IMG/VR virus record: IMGVR_UViG_3300042484_001245 | Coordinates: 28,931 to 92,930 of that record | Reading direction: 5' to 3' (one strand) | Source: a virus | Length of the DNA stretch: 64,000 nt | In this document: piece after piece, positions 8,834-17,539 of the stretch | How the letters are laid out: the number at the start of each line of letters is the position of its first letter | How positions within the stretch are numbered: position 1 is the first letter of the stretch | Notes under the pieces: model-generated | What the model was told of the DNA's origin: nothing | The model's input: only the letters and a program-made list of their open reading frames with translations | Database searches by the model: none | Program-made: the position numbers and the translations under genes

Positions 8834-10732
8834 ATGGCATTTCAAGTATCACCTGGAGTATTAGTTACTGAGAAAGACCTCACAACTGTAATTCCAGCAG
8901 TATCAGTATCTATTGGTGCTTTTGCGGGATTTTTCAAGTGGGGACCCCTCAATGACATTCAACTCGTAAGCACAGAAGACCAGTTAGCAAAGCGTTTTGG
9001 CAAGCCAGATGACGACACTGCAACATCATTCTTCACAGCTGCAAACTTCTTGGCATACGGAATCAGACTTAAAGTTGTTCGTGTCGCTGATGCTGCTGCA
9101 AGAAACGCAGATTCAAACGGCGATGGTGTTCGTATCGAGAACGATGATGACTATGCAACAAAGGCTGGCTCTCTTACAGCATCTTTCGTTGCTCGTCACC
9201 CTGGAGTTCTTGGTAACTCACTTCGTGTTTCTGTTTGTACAAGTGCTGATGCGTTCAAGACAACGCTTTCTAACACATTCACAGGCACTCGTAGCACTAA
9301 GACAATCACTGTATCTGGCGATTTGACAGATCAAATCGTTGTTGGAAGCATTCTTCGTGACAGAGCTACAGGACAGCAACGTTCTGTTGTAGCAATCAGC
9401 GCAGGCTCGACCACGACAACTATCACCGTTGATCGTGCACTCGACAAGAATATCAGTGGACAACTTGAACTCAAGTGGGAGTTCGCTGATGTTTGTGGTG
9501 TTGCTCCTGCAACATCTCAGTATGCAGAGACGGTTGGTGGATCTAACGATGAATTGCACGTTGTAGTAGTAGACACTAAGGGATCTTTCAGTGGTGCTGC
9601 TGGCACAATTCTCGAAAGATTTGTTTCTGTTTCAAAAGCAAGTGATGCTAAGAAAGAAGACGCATCGACAAACTACTATGTTGACGTAATCAACAATGCA
9701 TCTGAATACATTCGTGTTGGATCTCATGTTGCTGAAGCCAGCGAGACATGGGGTACCGAAGCAGCTGATACAGATTTCACAGACATCGAAGCTGATATTC
9801 AAGCACACAACTTGCCACTTTCTGGTGGTGTAGACGGTGCAGTATCTGCTGGAAGTGATGAGCGTATTGCTGGTTACGATTTGTTCAAGAACTCTGATGC
9901 TGTTGATTTGTCGTTCGTTCTTCTTGGCGAAGCGACACCATCAACTGCTCAGTATGTAATCAACAACATCTGCGAGACTCGTAAAGATTGTGTTGCGTTC
10001 GTATCTCCTGAGTATGCTGACGTTGTTGACAATCGTGGCAACGAGACTGAATCTGTTAAGACATTCAGAGAAGCACTCAATGTGTCAAGCTCGTATGCTG
10101 TTCTCGACAGTGGATGGAAGCGTCAGTACGACAAGTACAATGACAAGATGCGTTGGATTCCACTCAATGGTGACATAGCTGGTCTCTGCGCACGTACTGA
10201 TGATATTGCAGATCCTTGGTATTCACCAGCTGGTTACAATCGTGGTGGTATTAAGAACGTTGTTAAACTTGCTTGGAGTCCAACTAAGTTTGAGCGTGAC
10301 GAGTTGTATGTAAACGGAATCAATCCAGTAATTACTGCTCCAGGGCAAGGTACTGTACTTTTCGGAGACAAGACACTTCTTGGACGTCCATCTGCGTTTG
10401 ATCGTTTGAACGTTCGTCGCTTGTTCATTGTTCTTGAGAAAGCTATTGCTTCGGCTGCTAGATTCACACTCTTCGAGTTCAACGATACGTTCACTCGTGA
10501 GCAATTCAGAAATCTTATTGAGCCATACCTCAGAACAGTTAAAGCTCGTCGTGGTATTTACGACTTCAAGGTTGTGTGCGATGAGTCGAACAATCCAGCT
10601 GAAGTTATTGACCGCAACGACTTCGTTGGGGACATCTACATCAAACCAGCTCGTTCTATTAACACAATTCAATTGAATTTTGTTGCAGTTCGTACTGGAG
10701 TAGAATTCTCAGAAATCGTTGGAAAAGCATAA
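8834..10732 (+). CDS. gp18: tail sheath protein gp18
   Basis: 632 residues. The N-terminus (MAFQVSPGVLVTEKDLT, then VSIGAFAGFFKWGP) and the C-terminal domain (LFIVLEKAIASAARFTLFEF, then RGIYDFKVVCDESNN) are diagnostic of the contractile sheath subunit. The C-terminal part forms the conserved inner domain that packs on the tube. A purine-rich GACAAGGAGA ribosome site precedes the ATG. Gp19 follows at once. Confidence 0.95.
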   Translation: MAFQVSPGVLVTEKDLTTVIPAVSVSIGAFAGFFKWGPLNDIQLVSTEDQLAKRFGKPDDDTATSFFTAANFLAYGIRLKVVRVADAAARNADSNGDGVRIENDDDYATKAGSLTASFVARHPGVLGNSLRVSVCTSADAFKTTLSNTFTGTRSTKTITVSGDLTDQIVVGSILRDRATGQQRSVVAISAGSTTTTITVDRALDKNISGQLELKWEFADVCGVAPATSQYAETVGGSNDELHVVVVDTKGSFSGAAGTILERFVSVSKASDAKKEDASTNYYVDVINNASEYIRVGSHVAEASETWGTEAADTDFTDIEADIQAHNLPLSGGVDGAVSAGSDERIAGYDLFKNSDAVDLSFVLLGEATPSTAQYVINNICETRKDCVAFVSPEYADVVDNRGNETESVKTFREALNVSSSYAVLDSGWKRQYDKYNDKMRWIPLNGDIAGLCARTDDIADPWYSPAGYNRGGIKNVVKLAWSPTKFERDELYVNGINPVITAPGQGTVLFGDKTLLGRPSAFDRLNVRRLFIVLEKAIASAARFTLFEFNDTFTREQFRNLIEPYLRTVKARRGIYDFKVVCDESNNPAEVIDRNDFVGDIYIKPARSINTIQLNFVAVRTGVEFSEIVGKA

Positions 10733-10735
10733 ATA
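10728..10735 (+). promoter_or_regulatory. late promoter upstream of gp19
   Basis: CATAAATA overlaps the gp18 stop codon (TAA at 10730-10732) and lies 31 bases before the gp19 ATG. A strong AAGGAG ribosome site follows at 10752-10757. One base differs from the T4 consensus at the first position, as in many sites in this genome. Confidence 0.65.
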
Positions 10736-10766
10736 ATTTTTAGCGTATTGTAAGGAGTTATCCACC

Positions 10767-11390
10767 ATGACATTCAACATCAACTCGTTCAAATCACAAC
10801 TTGTGGGCGGAGGTGCTAGACCTTCGCTCTTTGAAGTTACTCTTAACTTCCCATCTACCCTTGCTGCAATTGGTGCAGTACCTGGGTCCGGAGTTGGGGC
10901 TGTTACTGGTAGCGCATCACAGAAATTAACTTTCATGTGTAAAGCAAGTGCTATTCCAGCAAGCTCTGTTGCTCCAATCGAAGTTCCATACTTCGGTCGC
11001 AAGGTTAAGTTTGCAGGTAACAGAACATTTGCTGAGTGGACAATCACTGTAATCAACGATGAAGACTTCTTAGTTCGCAAGAGCTTCGAGGCTTGGCTTG
11101 CTGGAATCAATGGTCATTCTAGCAACACAAAACTCTTGGGTGATTCTCCAACTACTATTGCTGGACTTGGTACAGGTTATCAGCAAAGTGGAACAGTAAA
11201 ACAATATGGTAAAGCTGGTGGTAATCCAATCCGCACCTATGAGTTCGTGAATGTGTTCCCATCTGAGATTTCTCCGATTGAACTTAACTGGGCATCTGAG
11301 AATGAGATCGAAGAGTATACAGTAACTCTTCAATATGACTACTGGGTTGCTGATCCAGTTGTTACTAATGGAGACTTGATTGACATCTAA
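10767..11390 (+). CDS. gp19: tail tube protein gp19
   Basis: 207 residues. MTFNINSFKSQLVGGGARPS, then FMCKASAIPAS, EVPYFGRKVKFAGNRTFAEW and VINDEDFLVRKSFEAWLAGI are the standard T4-like tube landmarks. Subunits stack into the rigid inner tube through which DNA passes. The gene is flanked by a late promoter and ends just before a promoter-terminator pair that separates it from the portal gene. Confidence 0.93.
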   Translation: MTFNINSFKSQLVGGGARPSLFEVTLNFPSTLAAIGAVPGSGVGAVTGSASQKLTFMCKASAIPASSVAPIEVPYFGRKVKFAGNRTFAEWTITVINDEDFLVRKSFEAWLAGINGHSSNTKLLGDSPTTIAGLGTGYQQSGTVKQYGKAGGNPIRTYEFVNVFPSEISPIELNWASENEIEEYTVTLQYDYWVADPVVTNGDLIDI

Positions 11391-11414
11391 TCAAGTTTAG
11401 ACTTTTTTAGAATG

Positions 11415-11422
11415 ACTAAATA
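11415..11422 (+). promoter_or_regulatory. late promoter variant upstream of gp20
   Basis: ACTAAATA lies between gp19 and the hairpin at 11432. The same variant recurs before the gp67-like gene. If active, its transcript starts just before the hairpin and would have to read through it. Confidence 0.5.
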
Positions 11423-11431
11423 TTAGTAACT

Positions 11432-11455
11432 CGCCTTCTTCAGAGAAGGCGTTTT
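11432..11455 (+). terminator. Rho-independent terminator between gp19 and gp20
   Basis: An 8-bp perfect stem (CGCCTTCT with AGAAGGCG) around a 4-base loop TCAG, followed directly by TTTTACTTT. It would end the gp18-gp19 transcript and is the only such signal between gp13 and gp23. Confidence 0.75.
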
Positions 11456-11473
11456 ACTTTATGGGACTTGAAT

Positions 11474-13096
11474 ATGGCATTTGAACTGTTTGGTTGGCAA
11501 CTAAAGAAATCAAAAGAAGAACAACAGCAAAAGAAAGCTGAGTCATTTGTACTCCCAGAGAATCAAGATGGTGCAGTCAATGTTGAAGGTGTTGCTGGTG
11601 CGTACGGCGCATACATTGACTTCGATGCGACAGTAAAGAATGAGTTTGAACTCGTTACTCGATATAGAGAGCTTTCGTTACTTCCAGATGTAGACTTTGC
11701 TATTGACGACATCGTGAATGAGATGATTGTTCTTGATGGCACAAACGATGCTGTCAAAATCAATCTTGAAAAAGTAAAAGTTTCAAAATCAGTTAAGACG
11801 AAGATTGAAGAAGAGTTTAGAAACGTTCTCACACTTCTTGACTGGAACAATCAAGCATACGAGATCGTAAAGAAGTGGTACATCGATGGTCGTTTGTACT
11901 ATCATGTTGTTCTCGATGAGAAGAATCCAACTAAAGGTATTGCAGAGCTTCGTTATATTGATCCACGACAGATTAGAAAAGTTCGTGAGATTGATCGTCA
12001 AGTAGACAATGACACTGGCATTGAATTAGTAAACGTCAAAGACGAGTATTTCACATACAATGCTCGTGGTATGCAGTTCATGTCAAACACTCCGAACTCA
12101 TACAGTCCAACTGCAACGATTGCAGGAATCAAAATTCATCCAGACTGTATCTGCTACACTCACAGTGGTATTGTAGACAAGTATTCAGCATCTATTCTTT
12201 CACATCTTCACAAAGCAATTAAACCAATCAATCAGCTGAAAATGATGGAAGATGCTCTTGTCATCTATCGTATTGCTCGTGCTCCTGAGAGACGTATTTT
12301 CTACGTTGACGTTGGTAACTTACCAAAGACAAAAGCAGACGATTACCTTCGCAGTGTAATGAATCGTTATCGTAACAAGCTCCAGTACAATATTGAGACT
12401 GGTGAAATGAAAGACGATAGACGATTCTTGTCGATGCTTGAAGACTACTGGCTTCCTCGCCGTGAGGGTTCTCAGGGCACTTCGATTGAAACTCTTCCAG
12501 GTGGAGAGAATCTTGGTGAAATGCAAGACGTAGAATACTTTCAGAAAAAAGTTTACAGAGCATTGAACGTGCCGCTTTCTCGTCTTGATTCTGGTGCGGG
12601 GTTTCAACTTGGACGTGCAGCTGAAATATCTCGTGACGAAGTGAAGTTTGCAAAGTTCATTCATCGCATTCGTTTACGATTCAGTCATTTGTTTGATGAG
12701 TTGTTAAAAAAGCAACTCGTTCTCAAGAAAGTTATCAATCCAGACGAGTGGGCTTCTATTCGTGAAGGAATTAAGTTTGACTACAATACAGATAACCACT
12801 TTGCTGAATTAAAAGAAGCAGAGATCTTCAAGAGCAGACTTGAATTACTTCAACAGATTGATAGTTTTGCCGGCAAATACTTTTCTCAAGCATGGATTCG
12901 TCAAAACGTTCTTCGACAGAGTGAAGAAGATCGTCGTGAAATTGATACACAGATCCAAAATGAGCAACGACTTGTTGCTCAACAACAGCAAGCTCAAGCA
13001 GATGGTGCACTTGACGATATTTCTACATCAGATACAGGTATCGATGATGTGCTTGAGATATACGATCCTCTATCAGATTTGGAACTAGACAATTAA
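11474..13096 (+). CDS. gp20: portal protein gp20
   Basis: 540 residues from the ATG at 11474 (MAFELFGWQLKK). An in-frame TTG two codons earlier is less likely to be used. Conserved landmarks are RYRELSLLPDVDFAIDDIVN near residue 55, YHVVLDEKNPTKGIAELRYI near 140, then EDYWLPRREGSQGTSIETLP and the FQLGRAAEISRDEVKFAKFI region. Gp20 is the dodecameric portal through which DNA enters and which starts prohead assembly. The C-terminal tail is Q-rich then acidic. No clear ribosome site is visible. Confidence 0.94.
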   Translation: MAFELFGWQLKKSKEEQQQKKAESFVLPENQDGAVNVEGVAGAYGAYIDFDATVKNEFELVTRYRELSLLPDVDFAIDDIVNEMIVLDGTNDAVKINLEKVKVSKSVKTKIEEEFRNVLTLLDWNNQAYEIVKKWYIDGRLYYHVVLDEKNPTKGIAELRYIDPRQIRKVREIDRQVDNDTGIELVNVKDEYFTYNARGMQFMSNTPNSYSPTATIAGIKIHPDCICYTHSGIVDKYSASILSHLHKAIKPINQLKMMEDALVIYRIARAPERRIFYVDVGNLPKTKADDYLRSVMNRYRNKLQYNIETGEMKDDRRFLSMLEDYWLPRREGSQGTSIETLPGGENLGEMQDVEYFQKKVYRALNVPLSRLDSGAGFQLGRAAEISRDEVKFAKFIHRIRLRFSHLFDELLKKQLVLKKVINPDEWASIREGIKFDYNTDNHFAELKEAEIFKSRLELLQQIDSFAGKYFSQAWIRQNVLRQSEEDRREIDTQIQNEQRLVAQQQQAQADGALDDISTSDTGIDDVLEIYDPLSDLELDN

Positions 13097-13099
13097 AAC

Positions 13100-13107
13100 A
13101 CTAAATA
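13100..13107 (+). promoter_or_regulatory. late promoter variant upstream of the gp67-like gene
   Basis: ACTAAATA starts 4 bases after the portal stop codon and 19 bases before the next ATG, with an AGGAGA ribosome site in between. Same variant as at 11415. Confidence 0.5.
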
Positions 13108-13125
13108 TCACTACAGGAGAATACT

Positions 13126-13305
13126 ATGACAGCTAAGAATGAAAAGTCACTCATCAGAAAGGCACTTGAGTCTATTTCTAATGGAAACGCCACGGCGTTG
13201 AAAAAGAACATTAAAGAGGCACTTCTTTCCAAAGTTCGTAGAGCACTCAACGAAAAAGAGAAAGATCTTGCTAAGACAATTATCAACGACACAACAAAAA
13301 AGTAA
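13126..13305 (+). CDS. small prohead core protein, gp67/gp68-like by position
   Basis: A 59-residue ORF with a good ribosome site (AGGAGA at 13114-13119). It fills the gap between portal and protease, where T4 keeps the small core genes 67 and 68. The product is highly charged and helical (KSLIRKALESISNG, KKNIKEALLSKVRRALNEKE). It contains possible gp21 cleavage sites of the [IL]-x-E type (IKE/A and LNE/K). Identity with gp67 rests on position, size and composition, not on a recognised sequence match. Confidence 0.65.
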   Translation: MTAKNEKSLIRKALESISNGNATALKKNIKEALLSKVRRALNEKEKDLAKTIINDTTKK

Positions 13306-13309
13306 GCAC

Positions 13310-13969
13310 ATGAAACTTATTTGCGAAGTTACAGAAGAAATCAAAGTAATCAAAGAGGGTGCAGAAACAGACCCTAAAAGCTATTACATTGAAGGTGTCT
13401 TCATGCAAGCGGAGATCAAGAACCGCAACGGACGTATGTACCCTGAAGAAATGCTCAAGAGAGAAATCGAGCGTTACAATGTTGAATACGTTCAAAAGAA
13501 ACGTGCGTTTGGTGAGTTAGGACATCCAGATGGACCTACAATCAATCTTGATCGTGTATCACACATGATCACTGAGCTTCGTCATGAGGGTGCAGACTTC
13601 ATAGGCAAGGCTAAGATTCTCAGTACACCAAATGGAAATATTGTTAAAGCACTTATTGATGAAGGTGCACGCCTTGGCGTGTCTTCTCGCGGAATGGGCT
13701 CAATCAAAACTGAAGGGCGCGATGTGCAGATCGTACAAGATGATTTTTATCTTGCAACAGCAGCCGATATTGTGGCAGACCCTAGTGCGCCTGATGCGTT
13801 TGTTAATGGGATAATGGAAGGTAAAGAGTGGGTATGGCAGAACGGCATACTCTGTGAGCGTGATATTCACGATATGAAGAAGCGCATTCAAAAAGCTCCA
13901 GCTAAGAAGATCAAAGAAGTAAGTGTGCAAGCATTTGAGAGCTTCATCAGGAAACTCGAAAAAAAGTAA
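13310..13969 (+). CDS. gp21: prohead core protease gp21
   Basis: 219 residues from the ATG at 13310; the ORF extends upstream, but the conserved N-terminus (MKLICEVTEEI) starts here. Catalytic landmarks are the histidine in FGELGHPDGP (H72) and the serine in LGVSSRGMGS (S125 or S126). They are typical of the herpes-assemblin/T4 prohead protease fold. In T4, gp21 matures the prohead by cutting core and capsid proteins after [LI]-x-E. Likely substrates are encoded nearby: gp23 (ITE at residues 50-52), gp22, the small core protein, and several tagged proteins at 46-56 kb. Confidence 0.92.
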   Translation: MKLICEVTEEIKVIKEGAETDPKSYYIEGVFMQAEIKNRNGRMYPEEMLKREIERYNVEYVQKKRAFGELGHPDGPTINLDRVSHMITELRHEGADFIGKAKILSTPNGNIVKALIDEGARLGVSSRGMGSIKTEGRDVQIVQDDFYLATAADIVADPSAPDAFVNGIMEGKEWVWQNGILCERDIHDMKKRIQKAPAKKIKEVSVQAFESFIRKLEKK

Positions 13970-13998
13970 GCATACATACTTTGTGATGGTGAATTGAG

Positions 13999-14409
13999 AT
14001 GGCAAACTTCTTATACGATAGTGCACGAGAAAAGTTTTTGAGCGGCGAATTGTCGTGGTTGAATGACGACATTCGTGTTGCCATACTCGTCAATAACGTA
14101 TATTCTGGAAATGATTTTTCTCGTGAAAACCACATTACACTTTCAGATATTCCATCAACTGCAATCTACAAAACATCAACTCCATTAACACACAAAGAAG
14201 CAACAAAGGGTATTGCAAACGCAGCGCCCGTTGTGTTTCGAGCTGTGCCTTCCGGCGTGACGTTCACATCAGTTGTGATATACAAGAAAGGTAGTTCAGC
14301 TACAAGCTCTCCGTTGATTGCACATATTGATATTCAGCTACAAACTACTGGACTTGATGATGTATCAATTCAGTGGAACACAACCGACAACAAGATATTC
14401 AAGTTATAG
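13999..14409 (+). CDS. conserved phage structural-type protein of unknown function
   Basis: 136 residues. The layout LYDSAREKFLSGELSWLNDD, then LSDIPSTA, then a beta-rich C-terminal half with VVIYKKGSSATSSPLIAHID belongs to a small family I recognise from many tailed phages but cannot name. Members sit among virion genes, so a minor head or tail component is likely. Here it lies between protease and scaffold, a place where T4 has no such gene. Confidence 0.55.
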   Translation: MANFLYDSAREKFLSGELSWLNDDIRVAILVNNVYSGNDFSRENHITLSDIPSTAIYKTSTPLTHKEATKGIANAAPVVFRAVPSGVTFTSVVIYKKGSSATSSPLIAHIDIQLQTTGLDDVSIQWNTTDNKIFKL

Positions 14410-14412
14410 TAT

Positions 14413-14793
14413 ATGGCAGGCTTAGGAATTTCATACTACATAACACACATCAAGCAACCTGCTGAGAGACTTCCAATCGACATCAGTTTTGGAAAACTTC
14501 ATGTTCTTCCAAGAGGTGCAAAGGAGATCATATCTGCTGACGTTTCAGCGAAGAGATGGCCTCGAAAATCACCAGACGATGTTGAACTTGCTAATGACTT
14601 CATAGCATCTAGCAATCCACTAACAGAGGAATCAACACCTTCAGTGACTATCTTGAATCCAAACAAAACATCAGTACGTTTTGTGGTTGAAGGTGGTGAA
14701 AGTGGATACGATTATGAAGTCACCGTTCTTGTGACGTTTGACAACGGAGCAAAATTGGAAGAAGAAGTGTTCATAAGAGTGAGAGAAGAATAG
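14413..14793 (+). CDS. small beta-sandwich virion-type protein, function unknown
   Basis: 126 residues starting 3 bases after the previous stop. The C-terminal half has an Ig-like strand pattern ending in a consensus common in small phage tail-associated proteins (FVVEGGESGYDYEVTVLVTF, then EEEVFIRVREE). Together with the preceding gene it forms a two-gene insert in the T4 order 21-22. A structural or adaptor role is a guess. Confidence 0.45.
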   Translation: MAGLGISYYITHIKQPAERLPIDISFGKLHVLPRGAKEIISADVSAKRWPRKSPDDVELANDFIASSNPLTEESTPSVTILNPNKTSVRFVVEGGESGYDYEVTVLVTFDNGAKLEEEVFIRVREE

Positions 14794-14796
14794 TTT

Positions 14797-14804
14797 TATA
14801 AATA
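14797..14804 (+). promoter_or_regulatory. late promoter upstream of gp22
   Basis: A perfect TATAAATA, 3 bases after the stop codon of the previous gene and 41 bases before the gp22 ATG. A CAGGAGT ribosome site lies at 14832-14838. Confidence 0.8.
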
Positions 14805-14845
14805 AAAATGCCGTAGTGCGGAATTTACAATCAGGAGTAATTACA

Positions 14846-16021
14846 ATGGCTATTACATCAAAGTTTTTGAGAGACATCCGTGAAAGTGCTGAAGCTGATT
14901 TGCCTATTCATGCTTCTGATGCATCATCTGACGCTCAGGCTGTAAAGGTTGAAGAGACTGATACAGACCACGAGAAGAAGATTGAGGAAGAGGAAGACGA
15001 GGAAGAAAAGCACGCCGTTGCCGAAGAGTCTGACGAAGACGAAAAGGCTGTAGCTGAAGAAGCTGACGAGGACGAACTCTCTGAAGAAGAGGAAGAAGAT
15101 CACGACAAGAAGGCTGTAGCTGAAGAAGCTGACGAGGACGAACTCTCTGAAGAAGAGGAAGAAGAAAAGCTCGCAGCTGCACACGAGTCATATGGCGATG
15201 AAGAAGAAGTAAAAGAAGAAGATGCTTCTATCGCAAAGGATGATGAAGAGAAACTTTCTGAAGAAGAAGATGAAGAAGTAAAAGAAGCGGCTGACGCTCT
15301 TACCAAGGATGAAGAACTCCCAGAGTCTTTCAAGTCCAAGGTTTCTTCTATCTTTGAAGCTGCCGTTAAGCGCACTGCCAAGAAGCGTGTTGCTGCGCAC
15401 AAGAAGAAGCTCGTAGAGAGCTACAACACCAAACTTGCAACGAGCAAGAAAAAGATTTCGGAAACCCTTGTCAACAAAGTCGATGGATACCTTGACTATG
15501 TTGTAGAAGAGTGGATGAAAGAGAATAGAGTGGCTGTTGAAGGTGCACTTCGCTCTGAGATAACTGAAAAGTTCATCACTGGATTGAAGAGCCTTTTTGA
15601 GAGTCATTATATCGAAGTTCCAGCTGAGAAGGCTAATGTGCTTTCTGAGCAGGAGTCTAAGATTAAGAAACTTGAGAAGGAGCTCAACGATGAACTCGTT
15701 AAGAGTGTCGAACTCCGTAAGGAGAACATTCGTCTCAAGAAGTCATCTATTATCAAGAAGCTCACTGAAGGAATGACTGTAACTGAATCAGCAAAGTTTG
15801 TTGAACTCTGTGAAGGGGTATCATACGAAAATGCTAATACATTCGGTCAGAAGCTCAAGGCGATTAAGGAAACTTACTTTCCAAAAACCCCTAAAAGCTC
15901 CGGTGACATTGACGCTTCTTTATTGACTGAAGGCGGTTTGACGCACGAAGATGAAAAGCCAAAGACTATTACTGCGGCTGACATCTATGCCCAAACCATT
16001 TCGCGTATGGTGAAGAAATAG
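14846..16021 (+). CDS. gp22: prohead scaffolding protein gp22
   Basis: 391 residues from the ATG with a good ribosome site; an earlier in-frame start would lack one. The first 150 residues are extremely acidic (long runs of E and D). They include two copies of KAVAEEADEDELSEEEEE encoded by identical 55-base blocks at 15044-15098 and 15110-15164 (66-base period). The rest is helical and K/E-rich, and the C-terminal part (KLTEGMTVTESAKFVELCEG, then NANTFGQKLKAIKETYF) is typical of gp22. Possible gp21 sites are DIRE/S near residue 13 and LLTE/G near the C-terminus. Gp22 forms the temporary core around which the capsid assembles. Confidence 0.85.
   Translation: MAITSKFLRDIRESAEADLPIHASDASSDAQAVKVEETDTDHEKKIEEEEDEEEKHAVAEESDEDEKAVAEEADEDELSEEEEEDHDKKAVAEEADEDELSEEEEEEKLAAAHESYGDEEEVKEEDASIAKDDEEKLSEEEDEEVKEAADALTKDEELPESFKSKVSSIFEAAVKRTAKKRVAAHKKKLVESYNTKLATSKKKISETLVNKVDGYLDYVVEEWMKENRVAVEGALRSEITEKFITGLKSLFESHYIEVPAEKANVLSEQESKIKKLEKELNDELVKSVELRKENIRLKKSSIIKKLTEGMTVTESAKFVELCEGVSYENANTFGQKLKAIKETYFPKTPKSSGDIDASLLTEGGLTHEDEKPKTITAADIYAQTISRMVKK
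15044..15164 (+). repeat. direct repeat inside gp22
   Basis: Two identical 55-base copies (15044-15098 and 15110-15164) encode the acidic segment of gp22. Perfect identity at the DNA level means a recent duplication or active exchange. Confidence 0.85.
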
Positions 16022-16025
16022 GAAT

Positions 16026-16033
16026 GATAAATA
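16026..16033 (+). promoter_or_regulatory. late promoter upstream of gp23
   Basis: GATAAATA, 4 bases after the gp22 stop and 36 bases before the capsid ATG. A strong AAAGGAG ribosome site is at 16054-16060. Confidence 0.7.
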
Positions 16034-16068
16034 GTTTTTAAGGGATTATATTAAAAGGAGACATTCAA

Positions 16069-17373
16069 ATGTATCTCACTGAAGAACTTCAAAAGAAATG
16101 GGAAAAGGTGCTTAGTCACCCTGATTTGCCTGAAGTGCAAGATGCACACAAGAGAGCGGTTCTTACTGTTCTTCTTGAGAATCAGGAGCAAGAGGCTCGT
16201 AAGGAGCGTGGCATCATTACTGAGTCACTTCCTGCTAACCACGGTGGTCTTGCAACCCAGACAACTACCGCAAACGGAACAGCTAACGCTAACGTTCAAG
16301 CATATGACCCAGTGCTCATTTCGCTCGTTCGTCGTGCTCTTCCAAACCTCATGGCATTCGATGTATGCGGTGTTCAACCAATGAAAGCTCCAACTGGGCT
16401 CATCTTTGCTATGCGTAGCAAGTATGACACACAGGATGGTGCTGAGGCTCTCTACAAGGAAGCTAAGACATCTCACTCTGGAACTGGTACGCATGATGCG
16501 ACTGATCCATTTGCAGCACCTGGTCGTGGTCTCACTTCGACAGCTGGTGAAGCACTCGGAACTTCTGGCGGAGCAGCGTTCAAGGAAATGGCTTTCTCTA
16601 TCGACAAGATTTCGGTAGAAGCTAAGACTCGTGCACTCAAGGCTGAGTACACAATGGAACTTGCACAAGACCTTCGTGCAGTACATGGTCTTGATGCTGA
16701 GACTGAGCTTGCTAACATCCTCTCTGCTGAAATTCTTGCAGAGATCAACCGTGAAGTAATTCGTACTGTGTACAACGTTGCTAAGGAAGGTGCTCAACAC
16801 ACTGGACTTGCTAACGCTGGAGAGTTCGACCTTGACGTTGATGCAAACGGACGTTGGTCTGTTGAGAAGTACAAGGGCTTGATGGTTCAAATCGAGCGTG
16901 AAGCAAACACAATCGCTAAGGAAACTCGTCGTGGACGTGGAAACATCCTCATCTGTGACGCTGACACTGCAAGCGCATTGTCTGTTGCTGGACTTCTTGA
17001 TTGTAACTCTGCTCTCAAGGATTCTCTCTCAGTTGATGATACTGGAAACACATTCGTTGGAGTTCTCAACGGACGTTTCAAAGTATACATCGACCCATTT
17101 GCTCCTCTTGGCACTAACTTCTTAGTTGCTGGATTCAAGGGCGCAAATCAATACGATGCTGGATTGTTCTACTGCCCATACGTACCACTTCAGATGGTTC
17201 GTGCAGTTGACACTGGTTCGTTCCAGCCAAAGATTGGATTCAAGACCCGTTACGGGCTTGTAGCTAATCCTTTCGCTGCTGCGACTGCTGGCGATAACGC
17301 TGCTCTTAGTGGCGCTCTCACAGCTGGAACTAACTCTTACTATCGTAAGGTTAGCATCAAGAACCTTCTCTAA
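16069..17373 (+). CDS. gp23: major capsid protein gp23
   Basis: 434 residues, HK97-type fold of the T4 family. Recognised segments include VQAYDPVLISLVRRALPNLM, ALKAEYTMELAQDLRAVHGL, ANTIAKETRRGRGNILICDA and YVPLQMVRAVDTGSFQPKIG. A gp21-type processing site is visible at residues 49-53 (I-I-T-E followed by S), so maturation should remove about 52 residues; T4 gp23 is cut at a comparable place. No separate gp24 vertex gene is seen here. A strong terminator follows. Confidence 0.96.
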   Translation: MYLTEELQKKWEKVLSHPDLPEVQDAHKRAVLTVLLENQEQEARKERGIITESLPANHGGLATQTTTANGTANANVQAYDPVLISLVRRALPNLMAFDVCGVQPMKAPTGLIFAMRSKYDTQDGAEALYKEAKTSHSGTGTHDATDPFAAPGRGLTSTAGEALGTSGGAAFKEMAFSIDKISVEAKTRALKAEYTMELAQDLRAVHGLDAETELANILSAEILAEINREVIRTVYNVAKEGAQHTGLANAGEFDLDVDANGRWSVEKYKGLMVQIEREANTIAKETRRGRGNILICDADTASALSVAGLLDCNSALKDSLSVDDTGNTFVGVLNGRFKVYIDPFAPLGTNFLVAGFKGANQYDAGLFYCPYVPLQMVRAVDTGSFQPKIGFKTRYGLVANPFAAATAGDNAALSGALTAGTNSYYRKVSIKNLL

Positions 17374-17403
17374 TTTAATTAGAGTAATATAATCCACGAA
17401 GAA

Positions 17404-17434
17404 GGGGGGTTGGAAATACCAACTCCCCTTTTTT
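17404..17434 (+). terminator. strong Rho-independent terminator after gp23
   Basis: A 10-bp stem (GGGGGGTTGG with CCAACTCCCC, one G-T pair) around the loop AAATA, followed by six T. It isolates the capsid transcript from the next genes. Confidence 0.9.
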
Positions 17435-17502
17435 ATTACCCAAATTCAGTCCAATTTGGATGTGGCAAGTTTTTTCTTGATATCCTCTGTTGTACGCTCT
17501 AT

Positions 17503-17510
17503 CATAAATA
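17503..17510 (+). promoter_or_regulatory. late promoter upstream of the 17540 gene
   Basis: CATAAATA, 29 bases before the next ATG and downstream of the gp23 terminator, so this gene has its own late start. Confidence 0.65.
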
Positions 17511-17539
17511 CTAATGAATCGTTCTAACACTTTCCACAT

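Noticed and set aside
14904-15402. Reverse and alternate-frame ORFs opposite gp22
   Set aside because: Composition mirrors the E/D-rich codons of gp22 (runs of L, F, S, R); clear shadows.
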